Source: Amoebophrya sp. AT5.2
Lineage: Eukaryota > Sar > Dinophyceae > Syndiniales > Amoebophryaceae
Assembly (NCBI GenBank): GCA_005223375.1
Contig: RXOD01004231.1
Span: 1 to 25,581 of the forward strand
DNA: 25,581 nt
Reading direction: 5' to 3'
Shown: piece by piece, positions 9,892 to 20,799 of the stretch
Position numbering within the stretch: position 1 is the stretch's first letter
How the letters are laid out: every line of letters begins with the position of its first letter
Translations under genes and position numbers: made by a program
The notes under the pieces: model-generated
What the model saw: only the letters and a program-made list of their open reading frames with translations
Databases searched by the model: none
Told to the model about the DNA's origin: nothing

Positions 9892-12800
9892 CTAAAGCAC
9901 CAGGGTCAGGGTGCGATAGCAGATCTCGTCGGTGTCGTAGACGGAACCGCCGGTCTTTCCGGCGTTGGACGCGAACGACCAGTAGTAGCGGAGGTAGGAG
10001 ATGGGGTTGGGGTACGCGGCGGCGTGGACGTGGACGATCTCGCCGAAAAAGTCGTTTTCGTTTTCGACCGACTCCGACTTGAACCTGCGCAGCCTCGGGC
10101 CCTGCTTCAATTTCAGGAACTGAAACTTCTTGCCGAACTCTTCCTCCTCGATGCTGAGCTTGTGCTTGTCTTCGTCGCGGCGGATCAAATGCCGGAGCTT
10201 CAGAATTCCTTCTTCCTGTGCACCACGTCCGTCCGTGTCGTTCGGGTTGAGGTTCTTGGCGACCTTGCACCAAATCGGACTCTTCGCCGCCGGATCCCGC
10301 AGGTACTTCTTGGTCGCTTCGACTTGCTCCTCAAGAGTCGGCTCCGGCAGCGCCGGGCTGGAGCCGGACGTCGGATTCACGACCTCCCCCTTCACCGACG
10401 GCACGCGTTCCAGGATCGTCTTGTGAGAGTGCATGTACTTCACAGCATCGACGTAGAACGGGAGCATGCGGCACTGTTCCAGCTGCGGAGGGATGTGCTG
10501 GAGCGCCTCCCTGTGGTCCTCGATCGTCTCGGCCTCCCACTTCAGCCAGTCTCCGAGAGTCTCGTCGAAAGAATCGAACGCGTCCTGGCACGTCCGGAAC
10601 ATGCCGATGATCAAATCCCGCTGCGCCTCCTTGATGTTCTGTCATGGAGATGGTATTTTTTATTTGCGTCTAAGTTTCAAGGGCATGCGCATGGAGGATG
10701 GTTTTTCTTTTGTATTCGAGAGTACATGCCGCAACCGCAAGGGCAAGCCGCAAGCGAAGCTGCTCAACACGCGCGCACATGCGCGTGCGCCCGAGCACAC
10801 ACACGCACGACCAGATTTTGAAGCGGGTGTGGTAGTGGTTGTGGACGCCCGAGAAAGATAATTGAGTTTCAGTATGGTGTGGATGTGCATGTGCCAGCGC
10901 AAGCGCGTGTGGAAGTGGATGGGGATGGGGATGCGCAGGAAAATAGTACTCAGATACCGAAAACCAAAACAAGAAACAGAAATGGAAATCGGAAACGAAG
11001 TCGCAAAATAAAAACTTCAACATAGGTGATACCGGCAGCGCCTGCGCGTCTGCTGCGACCTTGGCGTCGAGCTCGCACTGCTTCGCGATCTTCTGCTTCA
11101 CGTCCTCCCGGTGTTCGTCGGACATTGCGGTTGCCGGATCCAGAGCCCCCATCGACACCTTGCGCATCGCGGTCCCCGTGGCAGACTTTGCACGCTTCGC
11201 ACCCTCCTCCGGGGTCAATCCGCTGCGGCCGCGTACGTTCGTAGTGGACGTCGCACAGGTTGACTTCGATTCCCCTTCCTCCTTCAGTTTCGACTGCTGT
11301 AGCCGGTTCGCGTACGCCTTACCCGCCTCTTTTTCGATGGCGAGCCAGAGCTCCTCCCGCTTGTCGGCGTCAAGTTTCGCAGCGTCGGAGTCCAGCTTGT
11401 TCTTCATCTTGGTGATCTTCGCCTTGCCGGACTTGTTGAGCTCCGCGCGCGCCTCCGCCAAGAGCTTGTCGTCATCCTTCACCTGCGACTCACTCCAAGC
11501 GAAGTCCAGCTCATCGTCGGTCGCGGCCACCTCCAGCTTGGCAGGAGCCGACAGGCCCGCAGCCGCACTACTGCTGCTGCCCGAGGAGTCCTTGGTGGCG
11601 ACCCTGTCGGACGTCGAGGCTTTCGTCATCTTCCGGTGCCGCCGCTCGTTGAGAGTTCCGTCCGGATTCAGCGGAAGAGCGTATCCGTTTTCCACGAACT
11701 TCAAGATGCGGCCCTTCCAGTCACTCGGCGCCTGCACCCAGCACTCCTGCATCACGAACGGGCGGTCGCGGTTATCGAGCACGATCATGTTGTACGCCAG
11801 CGCCTGCGGAGGCAGCTGGTAGTCGTACGCCACGACGTTCAACTGCAGGCCGGGGATGCGGTCCTCGATCGACAGGTACAGGGCGGTGGCCATGTTCCCG
11901 ACGTGCTTGATGTAGAAGTCGTTGCGCGCTTTTTGGTAGCCGTTCATGGCGCGCCTCCACAACCAGTTGGGGGGCCGAGTCAGCCCGTGGCCCTCCGGTT
12001 CCGTCTTGTACAGGTCCTCATCCTGATCTTCCTGCACTGCGTCGTCGTCGTCCGCCGTTTCCTTCTTCTTGGACTTCTCCTGCTTCTTGGCGCCGTGGTT
12101 GTCGAGGAAACGCTTGCGCTCGCGGTACATTTCGCAGATGGACTCCTTCGTCACCCAGTGCTTGAGAGTTTTTTTCAGGTCCTGCGCGCTCATCTTGTGC
12201 AACGGCATGGAGTGGTCGACCTCGCCCTCGGTGTTGTATTCGACCAGCAACGTCAGCTGCTTCCGGTCCTCCTTTTGCATCTGAATCTTGTCGCCCGATG
12301 ATCCGCCTGCGTAACGGAAGTCGACCTGCACGGCACTGAACAAGTCCAGCGCATTCGTGCCCTTCTGCAAGCTGGTGACCGGCTCGATGTTCGTCTGATG
12401 TTTTGTCTGTGGGTAGTGACCGCATGGAAATGCAACGAATGCCATAGAAGTAGAATATCGATGACAGCGTAGGAGTAGAGGTAGGCGTAGCTACCGATAG
12501 AAGCGAAACTTATTCGCACCTTGTAGAAACTCATCAGCCCCATCTGATCACCGGGCGGCGCCCGCTCGTGAATGGTCACCCCCGAAACCGTGCGCCGCTT
12601 GTGCACGTTCTTCCCCTCCATCGTCTTGGCGATATCGATCTGGCCCTTCTTCTCGACGCTCTCAATGTACTTCTTGGCCCATTCCACCATGTCCATGGGC
12701 GGATACCCCTTGTCCTTCATCCTTTTTTCGTAGGACTTGTACTCGTTGTGGCAGCGTGCCAAGATAGGCAACGCCTCCAAGAACTGCGCCTTGAGGTTCC

Positions 12801-13491
12801 CGATTCCTTGGCTGCGGCACTGCGCGAACACTTCCAACAGCTTGGGATAATTATTGATGTCCGCGTCCAGGGCGATGATCTGTAGTGCGTGAAAGTTCGA
12901 GTGAATCAAAAAAGTAAGTACCTACGCGGCATAGTTTTTATCTGCCTGAGTCACCAAGACAAAGTAGCACAAGCAAACAAGCTATACTTTGAGCCCGAGA
13001 TCTGCCGCGCGCTGGAAGCCCACTGTCTTGATTGCCTGCATGGTGTGGCTGCCGCTGATCATTGCGTACTGGTTCGCACCGGGGCCCATGTCAACGGCGA
13101 CGAGATCTGCGAAACAGGTATTGGAGATGGATTATGATGGAAACGCGATGTCTTAGCAAGTGCAATCTGCTGCGTTTTAAGTGCGAAAGCGTTGACATTT
13201 GCAGCAGAACCTACACAACAAGTAGCAATTTATACGCATGCCGTTGCTGACGTATTGGCTCTTGTCGAAGGCTTCGGTGAGGACCTGCAGCCAAAATGGG
13301 CTGTAGTCGCGGTTCATTTCGTGGCGACACGAGGATGTGGTGTAGTTGTTGTCGAGGGGTCGCTCGATCTGACCGTTTCCATCTGGTTTTGCCCATCGCC
13401 GTGCAAACTGAATGACACCAGTAGGACCCGTCTTGCCCGCGTCGAAGAGTAGGGTCGTACTATCGACATCCTGGGGCCCGGGGAATGACAT
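9892..13491 (-). CDS. Five-exon element gene of unknown family (about 945 aa)
   Basis: The ATG at 13491-13489 opens MSFPGPQDVDSTTLLFDAGK. Inferred exons, read leftward, are 13491-about 13243, about 13112-12988, 12879-12520, 12394 (or 12406)-11033 and 10638-9892 (TAG). Introns 2-4 are in-frame GT-AG (donors AAA/GTATAG, AAG/GTGCGA, CCG/GTATCA). Intron 1 fits a GC-AG pair least badly. The acceptor of intron 3 has two in-frame AGs 12 nt apart. The protein has a central stretch rich in Asp, Lys and Ser (EARAELNKSGKAKITKMKNK; DDELDFAWSE) and a basic-acidic C-terminal region. No signal peptide or membrane segment is seen. I recognise no domain. Its place between the transposase-like gene and the left end, on the same strand, suggests an accessory function of the element. 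Readthrough past 11033 (VSPMLKFLF and beyond) is intron. Confidence 0.7.
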
Positions 13492-13628
13492 CTTTCCTGC
13501 TGAAACTCGGAGAAGATTACTAAGAAATGAAGGCGCTGAGCGCGCTCAGAGCCGTGAGTCCAAGCACTCTGGCGATGCCTCAGACCTGTGAATTGGCTGG
13601 GATTTGGAAGCTCCGAAAATGGGTGGTC

Positions 13629-13769
13629 TCGGAAAGTTTCCCAAAGATAAGCTATGGACGCGTCTACCTAGACGCTTGATCTGCTTAGATAAGCTGATGA
13701 TCTGTCTAGATAAGCTGTGGACGTGTCTAGATAGACACTTGGAACATCTATCTTTCGGAAAGTTTCCGA
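13629..13769. repeat. 141-bp palindromic fold-back sequence B, related to A
   Basis: TCGGAAAGTTTCCCAAAGAT (13629) pairs with the reverse complement of the end at 13769 (TCGGAAACTTTCCGAAAGAT). Between the arms, words such as CTAGATAAGCTG and GGACGCGTCTA recur. End sequences and the AGATAGAC word are shared with fold-back A at 9692-9788. It lies about 140 bp upstream of the ATG of the 9892-13491 gene, so the two copies bracket that gene. Confidence 0.82.
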
Positions 13770-14349
13770 AGGAGAGGACTTGGAGGCCTCCAAAAAACAG
13801 GGCGAATTGAATGAAGTGAGCAGGTTGACGAGCTGGAAAGTCTAGGTAGTTGGAAGAAAAAAAGTGGTTTTTCACGTGCTGAACTGCTACTATCATACGC
13901 TTTTCTCAACCCAAATCAAAACAGATCCAAGGCCCGAAACCGCATTCCAACGGCTTCCGCACCTTGTACTCGCTGGCCGTATCACGTGTTTTTTTCTCAA
14001 AACTGATAGCCGGCATGGCAAGCGCGAAGAAGCTTTGCGCCATGTTTCAGCCCGGCGCGGCATGCACAAAGAAGCAACTTCCCGCCTTTTCTCCCCCTTT
14101 CATCGCTCGAAGTTGTTGTACAAAACTAGTGCTCGTAGAGTAGATCAACGCCGTGTAAAGCTCAAGGTAAGTAAAAATCTAAAGCCTACGCAGTCACTGC
14201 GCATCAACTACTACAAGCGCTTTTACTTTTCCATCCGCATACTAGCAATTCAAAAATAGAGCTTCAAAAAATGTCGTCACTGGTAGTTGTAGTTCCATTT
14301 CCAACGAAAAGTAGATGAAAATCTAAATGTAAACTTCAACTGGTATCAT
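13770..14349. other. Intergenic spacer inside the element
   Basis: This separates two minus-strand genes. A plus-strand frame with a GTG start covers 13864-14259, but its basic composition, lack of ATG and position give no support for a gene. No clear promoter or terminator was recognised. Confidence 0.4.
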
Positions 14350-16509
14350 CTACTCCTCGTCACTGTCCTCCTCACTGTCCACGTCATCGTCGGCGTTGTC
14401 AAACAGCATAGCCTGCTTGTACTGGTTTTCGATCTCCAGCGCCTTGGCCTTTTGCGCCTCAGTGGCCTGCTTGAAGCTCGGCGGCAGCTTCTTCGCCCCG
14501 TCCTTGATGTTGGCCTTCACGTAGTCGTACAACGCCCGGACTAGCTCCGCCCGGGTCTTCTTGGCGATGCAGCGGGTGCTCGCCTTGACCGGGATCTCGG
14601 TCTCCTCGCCGTCGACGAGGACGAAAAAGCTCTCCTCTTTCGTAGAGCGGCAGACGTTGCCCCACCACTGGTTCTGTTCCGGCTGAAAGATCGCGTAGGC
14701 CTTAAACAGGTGCAGCTTGTTGATCTTGATCTCCGGCACAGATTCCTTCTGGTCGAACTTCCCCCACTTTTCCTCGCGCACCCGACGCCGGCCTCCCCCC
14801 CGCCCAGTTGTCGAGTTGCGGCGGGCCGGACTTCCCGCAGGCTGCCCGCGCTTCTTCAACAACGACTGCACATCCGCCGTGTACTCCGTGCCGTACTCGA
14901 GCAGGAACTGCAGCCGCTTCTTCAGCCCCTCGTCGATGCAAGTGTTGATCATCGACTTCATCGACTTGGTCTTCTTGTGCTTCGCGGCTACGAACTCATT
15001 CCAGTGGTCCTCCTCCTCGTACCGCATGACGACCGTGATATCGCAGCCGCGGGCGTCGGAGCCCGTGTTGTCGAGATAGAACAGGTTCTTCGTGGTCTTC
15101 TTCACCCAGTACTTCGTCACGTAATTCGGCGGCGCCGTGATCACGACCGAAGACTTCGCCACCTCCTTCGGCGTGATCTTGTCCTTCTCGGCGCGGGCCT
15201 TGGCCGTGCGGAGCTCCGGGCACGCGGCGATCGTGTTCTTCTCGTCCCGGGTGGGTTTTTTCAGGAGCTGCGGCCGAAAATCGCAATCACCCATGTTGCC
15301 CGCTTCCGTCGCGGTGCCCAGGAGCAGCCGCCCGGAGTCGGCTTCGTAGAAACAATCCTTCACCACCATCGCCGACGCGTTCGTGTGGCTGCCGCGCACT
15401 TCGTCCGGGTGGTATTGCGCCAAAGCGCCTGCCTTCGGGTTGGCAGCCGACGCTTTCGGGAGAAAACCACCTGCGGCGCCGCCAACGCCGGGGAGAAACT
15501 CGTAAGCGTGGTCCTGGTGCTCGTCCGCGACGACGATCTGGTGCGGCTGGGCCGAGAGCCGGTTTTGCGCCCCGTTTTTCATCGCGGCGCTGATCTCGTT
15601 CGCGCGCGAGCGCGACGCATTGTTCGGCACACTCGGTGTGCGGTCGCGGTGGCCGCTTGCGGGGCCAGGGTTTAGCGCAGCACGCCCACGCGGTTGCGGC
15701 GGCGGCACCCGCGACGAGGAGGAGGGTCCGCCGACGAGCACCATGGGCATCTGGGCCACCTCAGCCGCCATGGCCCGCGATTCACGCAGGGCTTGCTCCA
15801 GCATCGGGTCGTCATCGTCCTCGTCGAATACGTCGTCGTCGTTCCCCCGGTGAAACTGCCCAGAGATGGCCGGCTTCGCGCCCGGAGCTTTCGCGTCCCG
15901 GGTCCCCATCATTCCCAGCTTTCCGCTGGCGGCCTTGTTCGTCACGAAGGTGGGCTGCATGATGTGGAGGTCCTGCAGAATTTGCGCCGGCCCCGGCTGC
16001 GCCAATAACTCCTGCTCCTTCCGCTTTTTCTCTTGCTCCTTCCGACTCGGTTTCGGCGCGGACCAGGCGATGTGCTGCAGCAGCTCAGACAACATGATCG
16101 GTTTGTCGTGGACGACCGTCCAGCAGCCGGCTCCGGACTCCTCCTCACACGCGACCAGCATCATGTCGTACGCGGTGGAGTCGACGATCAAGCACTGCTC
16201 TGCCGGGACGAACGCGTTCGCCACCGCGTCATCGGTGAATGTGAAGCAGATGAGATCGCCCGGAACTGCCTCCAGCGCCTTGGTTTGGACCTGGACTTCA
16301 TCCATGACACGGCGCGCCTTCGCGCCAGTCTTCACCGCCGGGGCGTTGAAGAACTTTGCGCTCTTCTGGTACTTGGAGATGTGGCAGACGAGGTCGCTGA
16401 AGAGCAACATTTTTGTGGGATCCTTAGTCAGCTTTCTGCGGAGTCCTGATCGTGCTGACCAAGTTGAGGCGACAACATCGCGCGCGTCGTCGTATTGTTC
16501 CCATGACAT
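14350..16509 (-). CDS. 719-aa element protein with ubiquitin-interacting-motif match and acidic tail
   Basis: This is a single open frame. I chose the ATG at 16509-16507 (MSWEQYDDARDVV); the frame stays open 20 codons further upstream but without ATG. It ends at TAG 14352-14350. Residues about 230-248 read DEDDDDPMLEQALRESRAMA, which fits the UIM consensus: acidic run, Leu-x-x-Ala-Leu-x-x-Ser. N-terminal about 180 residues look folded. A Lys/Glu-rich helix (KPSRKEQEKKRKEQELL) and a proline/serine-rich linker follow. The C-terminal 350 residues look folded again (KYWVKKTTKNLFYLDN; WWGNVCRSTKEESFFVLVDG) and end in DDDVDSEEDSDEE. No enzyme motif is recognised. It lies between the transposase-like gene and the five-exon gene, on the same strand. 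The UIM call is a short-motif match only. Confidence 0.8.
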   Translation of the reverse strand: MSWEQYDDARDVVASTWSARSGLRRKLTKDPTKMLLFSDLVCHISKYQKSAKFFNAPAVKTGAKARRVMDEVQVQTKALEAVPGDLICFTFTDDAVANAFVPAEQCLIVDSTAYDMMLVACEEESGAGCWTVVHDKPIMLSELLQHIAWSAPKPSRKEQEKKRKEQELLAQPGPAQILQDLHIMQPTFVTNKAASGKLGMMGTRDAKAPGAKPAISGQFHRGNDDDVFDEDDDDPMLEQALRESRAMAAEVAQMPMVLVGGPSSSSRVPPPQPRGRAALNPGPASGHRDRTPSVPNNASRSRANEISAAMKNGAQNRLSAQPHQIVVADEHQDHAYEFLPGVGGAAGGFLPKASAANPKAGALAQYHPDEVRGSHTNASAMVVKDCFYEADSGRLLLGTATEAGNMGDCDFRPQLLKKPTRDEKNTIAACPELRTAKARAEKDKITPKEVAKSSVVITAPPNYVTKYWVKKTTKNLFYLDNTGSDARGCDITVVMRYEEEDHWNEFVAAKHKKTKSMKSMINTCIDEGLKKRLQFLLEYGTEYTADVQSLLKKRGQPAGSPARRNSTTGRGGGRRRVREEKWGKFDQKESVPEIKINKLHLFKAYAIFQPEQNQWWGNVCRSTKEESFFVLVDGEETEIPVKASTRCIAKKTRAELVRALYDYVKANIKDGAKKLPPSFKQATEAQKAKALEIENQYKQAMLFDNADDDVDSEEDSDEE

Positions 16510-16748
16510 TTGGCCCCGCCGCGCAACGACACTGAGATGATGGAGCAACGACGAATGACGAAGGAACACAAGCCGCCGACGCAGCCATAGCTACTTATTT
16601 AGATTTTTTTAGGCTTAGGGCTTGCTGATAGAAGGCCGCGATCTTTTTACTATGTTTTGTAGCCATCGGCCGCCGTCGCGTTCGCGCATTCAATTTTTAC
16701 CGCGCCGACGGTGCAGCCGTTGCTCTCTCAGAGAGACGGCGCAGCGAG
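16510..16748. other. Spacer between two element genes
   Basis: It contains TA-rich words (TATTTAGATTTTTTTAGG near 16594) and, into the next frame at about 16763-16800, degenerate repeats of GGAATAGG type. No gene or hairpin of note is seen. A short terminal exon of the upstream transposase-like gene could lie here but cannot be shown. Confidence 0.4.
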
Positions 16749-19627
16749 CTAGAAAAATAAACTATGCGCATCGGAATAGGGATCGGAATAGGCGTAGGAA
16801 GTACTTCTACAACGAGAACGAGCACGAGGTAGTTGAAACCGTGCCGCAGAAAGAGCCACACTGATGTGGCTGCTGACCTCGCGGTGTATCGCAGTGCTTG
16901 TAGAGTTTATGGACTCCGCCTCCTGCGATGTAGGATACAACGCATGGAGAAGCGGCTCCAAATCGTCTAGCAGCGCGGGCGAGTAAGCCGGAAGATCGGC
17001 CGGCTTCGGTCCGTCCCGCAGCGGCGTCCGCAGCGCCTCGAGCTCGTGCTTGAAGTCGTCGTACAGATCCAGCGTGATGCGGTCGAGCTCGCGCCGCTCC
17101 CCTCGTCGGCAAAGCGCCTTGGCAGTCGTGCTCACTTTACCCGCGGTCAGCAGACCGAACAGCGCGTGCGGGAAATCGTTGAGAGGTTCCTGGCGTTCCC
17201 GTATGTCCTTCTGGGCCTTCAGCAACGCGATCGCGGCGAATCCAGCGGCGGCCCGGTCATACATCAGACGAGTCTGCGTTAAAACGAACCGCCGCGCCAG
17301 CTGCGACTTCTTCCACGGCACCACCGCGTTGCGAGCGAGAGAAGCCGTGCTGCAGCCGGAGGAGCAGAGGCCGGCGAATTTCATGACCCCGGCGGAGGCG
17401 TCGCGCATCAGCTCCAGCATGGAGCCGCTAGCCTCCAGGGCGCTCCACCATGCAGGCGTCGTGACGGCGGAATAGGCTCTGTTAACGAGCGCAAGGCTTT
17501 TCTTGATCAGCGACCCTGCTTTTTTTGTCATCGAGAAGTGGGGGATGACCACGGCGATCTTGTCCTTCTGCGCCAAGATGTCCACTGTCGTCGATTCTGT
17601 GGAGATCCAGCGGGTCGCGACGTAGTTCGTTACCCTCTTGCACTGAATCTCGGAACCCGCCGCGTCCGCGTCCACTTGGGGCAGCTGGTAATCCTCCGAC
17701 ATGGGATCGCTCCGCCGCACGCCTACGCCGCTCGCCTTCGGTTTCGGAACCACCCAGCCGCCGACGCGGATCGTCTCGAGCGGCTGTTCGACGTCGATGC
17801 CCGGTACAACATCCCCACCCTCCTCCACAAACCCGCTGGCCGCGTTTCTGATGGCTGGGCCCAGCTCGCCGTCCTGCAGGTCTTTGGCGACGCCTCGACT
17901 CTCCCCCGCCTGCAGCCCCCCGGTCATCGTCTTCGGGGCGAGCCAGTAGTTTATCGTCTTGGAGACGGCGGTGAGGGTCTTGGACAAGTTGAGCCCCAGC
18001 ATTGCGCTGAGGCTTGCCATGACGGTCTTGGAGACGATCGAGTACAAGTGCAGCTGGCACGTGATAAAAGTGATCGCCCAGAGCGGCTCGTTGGGGACGT
18101 TTGCGATCCGGAGTGCCTCGCCGAGAAGAGCCAGAAGTTTGAAGGCCTTTATCATGTCGCTGCCGTTGTCACTGCAGCCGAGGAGCGCGGGTCGAATCTT
18201 CGGCAACGTCCCGTCGTGGCGCATGGTAGCGGCGAAGGTTCCAGGAAGCGGTATGTTTGCACGCCAGCACATGAAGTAGAGATCATCGAGGAGGTTCAAC
18301 GCACCTCCCAGCGTTGCCTCGGACTCGAGAGGAAAAGACTCCATCACGACGCCGCGCGCGGAAGAGCCGGGCTTCGCACTTCTGAAGGCCGAAGCGACGC
18401 AGTTCATGTGTTTGATGGGTCCGAACGGTGTAGCGTCCGGCGTCATGCGGAAGACGACACGGGGCTCGCGCGGCAGTTTCTGGCCCTTGTCTCGTTCGTC
18501 GCCCGGGAAGGTCTGAATCGCGATGGGCTCCTCTTCATCACCACCTACCGCCACTTGTTCCTGTGCACACTGCAGCGGACCCAGCCCCAAGCTGCCGTCA
18601 TCGACCTCCATCGCGGACCCGTTTTCGGCGGCGGCACTGGCAGCGATTGCGTTTCGCATGAAGTGGTGGATCTTCGGCTTCGGCTTGGTTCCCAAAGCTC
18701 TCCCCGCAGCCTGCTCCACGACGCTCGTCGACATGATCTCGAACCAAGCCGCCGGGCAGAGGTTCAGGATCCTCATCCGGTTGCACTGGGACTGGCAAAG
18801 CTTGTAGGTCAGTTCGGCGCGTTTGCCGAACATCCTGTACTTTGTCTTCATGTTCGCCTGCAGCCGCTTGTAATCTTTCTTCGCTTGCAGCCCCTCCGCC
18901 GCAGTCACCCCCGCCATGCCAACCACCTTGGATGCTGAATAAAGTCCGGCCTTCAAATCCGGTTGGTACGGCACGTCGAAGTTGAACGCCGTGTCGTCTT
19001 CGACGAAAACCGGATCTTCATTCTCCACTTCGCTATCGGCGTCGGCCTGAAAGAGTTCGTCCTCGTCTTCTGCGTGGAGCTGGAGAGCGGGGCCCGCTGG
19101 TGGAGGACCGTTGGCGGGGGTGGTCGTCTTCATCTTGCCGTACTGCGCCACCGCGATCAGACTGCGAGCGCGGTCCTTATCACATTTGATGTTGGTCTCC
19201 AGCCCGGACGCAAGTAGCGCCATCCGAGCTCTTTGCGCGCTCGTCCCATGGCCTCCGCCGACGAGATACCGCACCCATCGTCGAAATTTCGGTTCTCCAA
19301 ACTTGGCCGGGGCCTGCATTCCGGCGAGGTCATCGGCGACCTGCTTGCTCAGCACCGCCTCTTCTCCCCCCATCTGTAGATCCCATACTTCGTCGCCAAA
19401 CTCGAGCCGCTTCTTCCACAAATCGACTCCGAACTCCACCACAGATTTCCCGACCGTGAGGGTCCACTGCTTCGAAAGCGCCGGCGCTGAGGGGACGAGG
19501 GAACGAATATTGCCACCTCCTGGCGCGCGCGGAAAGTTGTTGCTGTTTCCCCACTCCAAGACGCGGCGGACGTCAGCAACCGTTTGGCAGCCCGCGAGCC
19601 GCGCGTACTGCGAGTCCGGAGGCTGCG
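16749..19627 (-). CDS. Transposase-like protein with hAT-type RNase H-fold signatures (main exon)
   Basis: Open frame of roughly 950 codons, entered after an AG near 19627 and lacking ATG, so the start lies in an upstream exon. Counting from the TTG codon at 19559-19557, four landmarks occur in the order seen in hAT transposases: an Asp in RMTPDATPF (about 375), CSDNGSDMIKA (about 462-472; compare the hAT D-N-A-S-N-M block), CQLHLYSIV (about 501; the C-x-x-H block) and NYVATRWISTESTTVDIL (about 645; the R-W block). A candidate acidic end is YPTSQEAESINSTS (about 875-888). The N-terminal 300 residues carry an acidic segment (EDEDELF) and no clear zinc finger. Predicted role: cutting and joining at the CTATGAAGG termini. 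After EVSSHIS (about 16860) the frame becomes low-complexity Arg/Ser/Tyr, so either splicing occurs there or the end is degenerate. The family link rests on motif reading only. Confidence 0.7.
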
Positions 19628-19799
19628 TCGTGCTGTGCTGCTAGCTTCAACCTATGCTTGTGCTTCTACTTCTAATTCCACTTCCACATCTTTACTTATT
19701 TATGTTTTTTTTTCAATTTTGCAGGTACTTGGCTACTTATGCCTTTCACTTCTTGTTCTTGATGGTGTACTTTGCTTCGCTATCGTGCGGAGGGCTGAA

Positions 19800-19923
19800 A
19801 CCATGGAGGACTGGCTGCTGGTGCTGAAGTCGAAGTGTCGGCCGCAGGGTCTTCCAAGCTCCAGAAGGGTTCTGGTTCTGGCTCGGGTTCCGTGGAGACT
19901 GATGGACCCGGCGGCGGCGGCAT
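19800..19923 (-). CDS. Candidate upstream exon, proline-rich (element transposase gene)
   Basis: From ATG 19923-19921 the minus strand reads MPPPPGPSVSTEPEPEPEPF, WSLEDPAADTSTSAPAAS and PPWFQPSAR before TAG. This resembles a disordered protein N-terminus. It lies about 170 bp upstream of the main transposase exon on the same strand. The intervening sequence is AT-rich and intron-like. Splice sites could not be fixed. Confidence 0.3.
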
Positions 19924-20095
19924 CTTTTCACGTACTTATCTATTTGACTGCTGCTCGTGCTCGTGCTGTAGGCCTCCTCAATCTAAATGCGTCAAAACTT
20001 CTAACTAAAAATACGAGGACAAAGAGAAAGAGAGACGCACGCTTTTGCTTTACGAGCCGCTACCTGTGCGCGTGCGCGTGCCTGCTACTACATAC

Positions 20096-20199
20096 CACTC
20101 TCAGGCCCGCGCTCGCATCCAGCTCCGCAAGGGCATCCACCTGCGCCTCCGCCTCGTTCTCCTTCGTTAAAAAAGTGCCGCACTCCTGGCCTCACTCAT
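20096..20199 (-). CDS. Candidate first exon of the transposase gene, frame broken at a T run
   Basis: ATG 20199-20197 begins MSEARSAALF and then hits TAA inside a six-T run. One base out of frame, the same strand continues LTKENEAEAQVDALAELDAS and AGLRV up to a good donor, GTG/GTATGT, at 20095. A seventh T would join both halves. This may be an assembly error in a homopolymer, a real inactivating indel, or chance. Confidence 0.3.
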
Positions 20200-20732
20200 T
20201 TCTGCGGTCGGTGTCGCTCTGCCACATCGGCGCTGGTTTACTATCTCTCCAAGCCGGCCGCGCCCAGGGAAAAAAAAAAATGAAGTACTTGCACTTCCAC
20301 GACTCGGACTCGGCACAACGGACGACAAACCAGCTCCAGCTCCCGCGCAAGATACTTATGTTTAGATTTTTTTACTTCTGTTCGCAATCGAGTGAGCAGG
20401 TGCGAGCGCGCCTTTTTTTTCTTTTTACTCCACTGCTACTACCGTGATGCTCATGCTTCATCATGCTCGTACAGTCTCAATCAGCACCGCACCCATTGCA
20501 TTCCTCAACGGGCACCCTTCCCGAACCCTCCGGACGCGTGGCGCCTGGCTTGATTCTCCGGCTTTCTGCGATTTGCTTTCAAGAAGAAGAACCGAACGAA
20601 ACCAGCAGTCGCGACGCTGCAACCGAACACGAGACCAGCATATTTTTTTTCGTCAGCGGTGGGAAGAAGTGCGGCAGACAAGAGACGGATCGCGACGAAA
20701 CGAAACAAAACCAACGACGAAAAATTTAGGAT
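20200..20732. other. Right-end element DNA without a gene
   Basis: It contains an A10 run ending at 20280, pyrimidine-rich stretches and several short frames with no supporting features. Presumably upstream or untranslated sequence of the transposase gene, between its first candidate exon and the right TIR. Confidence 0.4.
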
Positions 20733-20799
20733 CTTCGTGAAAGTTAAGAAGAATAGGGTCTATCTTTAAGTTAACTTCGGATTGATCGTTCCTTCATAG
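20733..20799 (-). repeat. Right terminal inverted repeat of the 14.4-kb element
   Basis: Reverse-complement partner of 6421-6487, ending in GATCGTTCCTTCATAG and followed directly by the GTTTTT duplication at 20800-20805. Confidence 0.92.

Noticed and set aside
10670..11032. C-terminal extension of the large frame in the five-exon gene
   Set aside because: The frame continues past a GTATCA donor into low-complexity sequence; a GT-AG intron 10639-11032 joins ALP to NIKEAQRDL in frame.
13864..14259. 131-aa plus-strand gene in the element
   Set aside because: GTG start, no ATG, no domain and no neighbour support.
14710..15675. 321-aa plus-strand open frame
   Set aside because: Antisense shadow of the 719-aa protein gene, strongly Arg/Leu biased with no motif.
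17538..18938. 466-aa plus-strand open frame
   Set aside because: It lies wholly antisense to the transposase-like exon; its Arg/Leu/His-rich composition is typical of the complement of a coding strand.
19584..20447. 287-aa plus-strand open frame at the right end of the element
   Set aside because: No domain; it covers pyrimidine-rich and intron-like sequence, while the minus strand holds better candidate exons of the transposase gene.
6421..20799. Polinton/Maverick identity
   Set aside because: Size and 6-bp duplication fit, but the TIR is short and none of the hallmark genes (protein-primed polymerase, packaging ATPase, capsid, cysteine protease, retroviral-type integrase) can be read.
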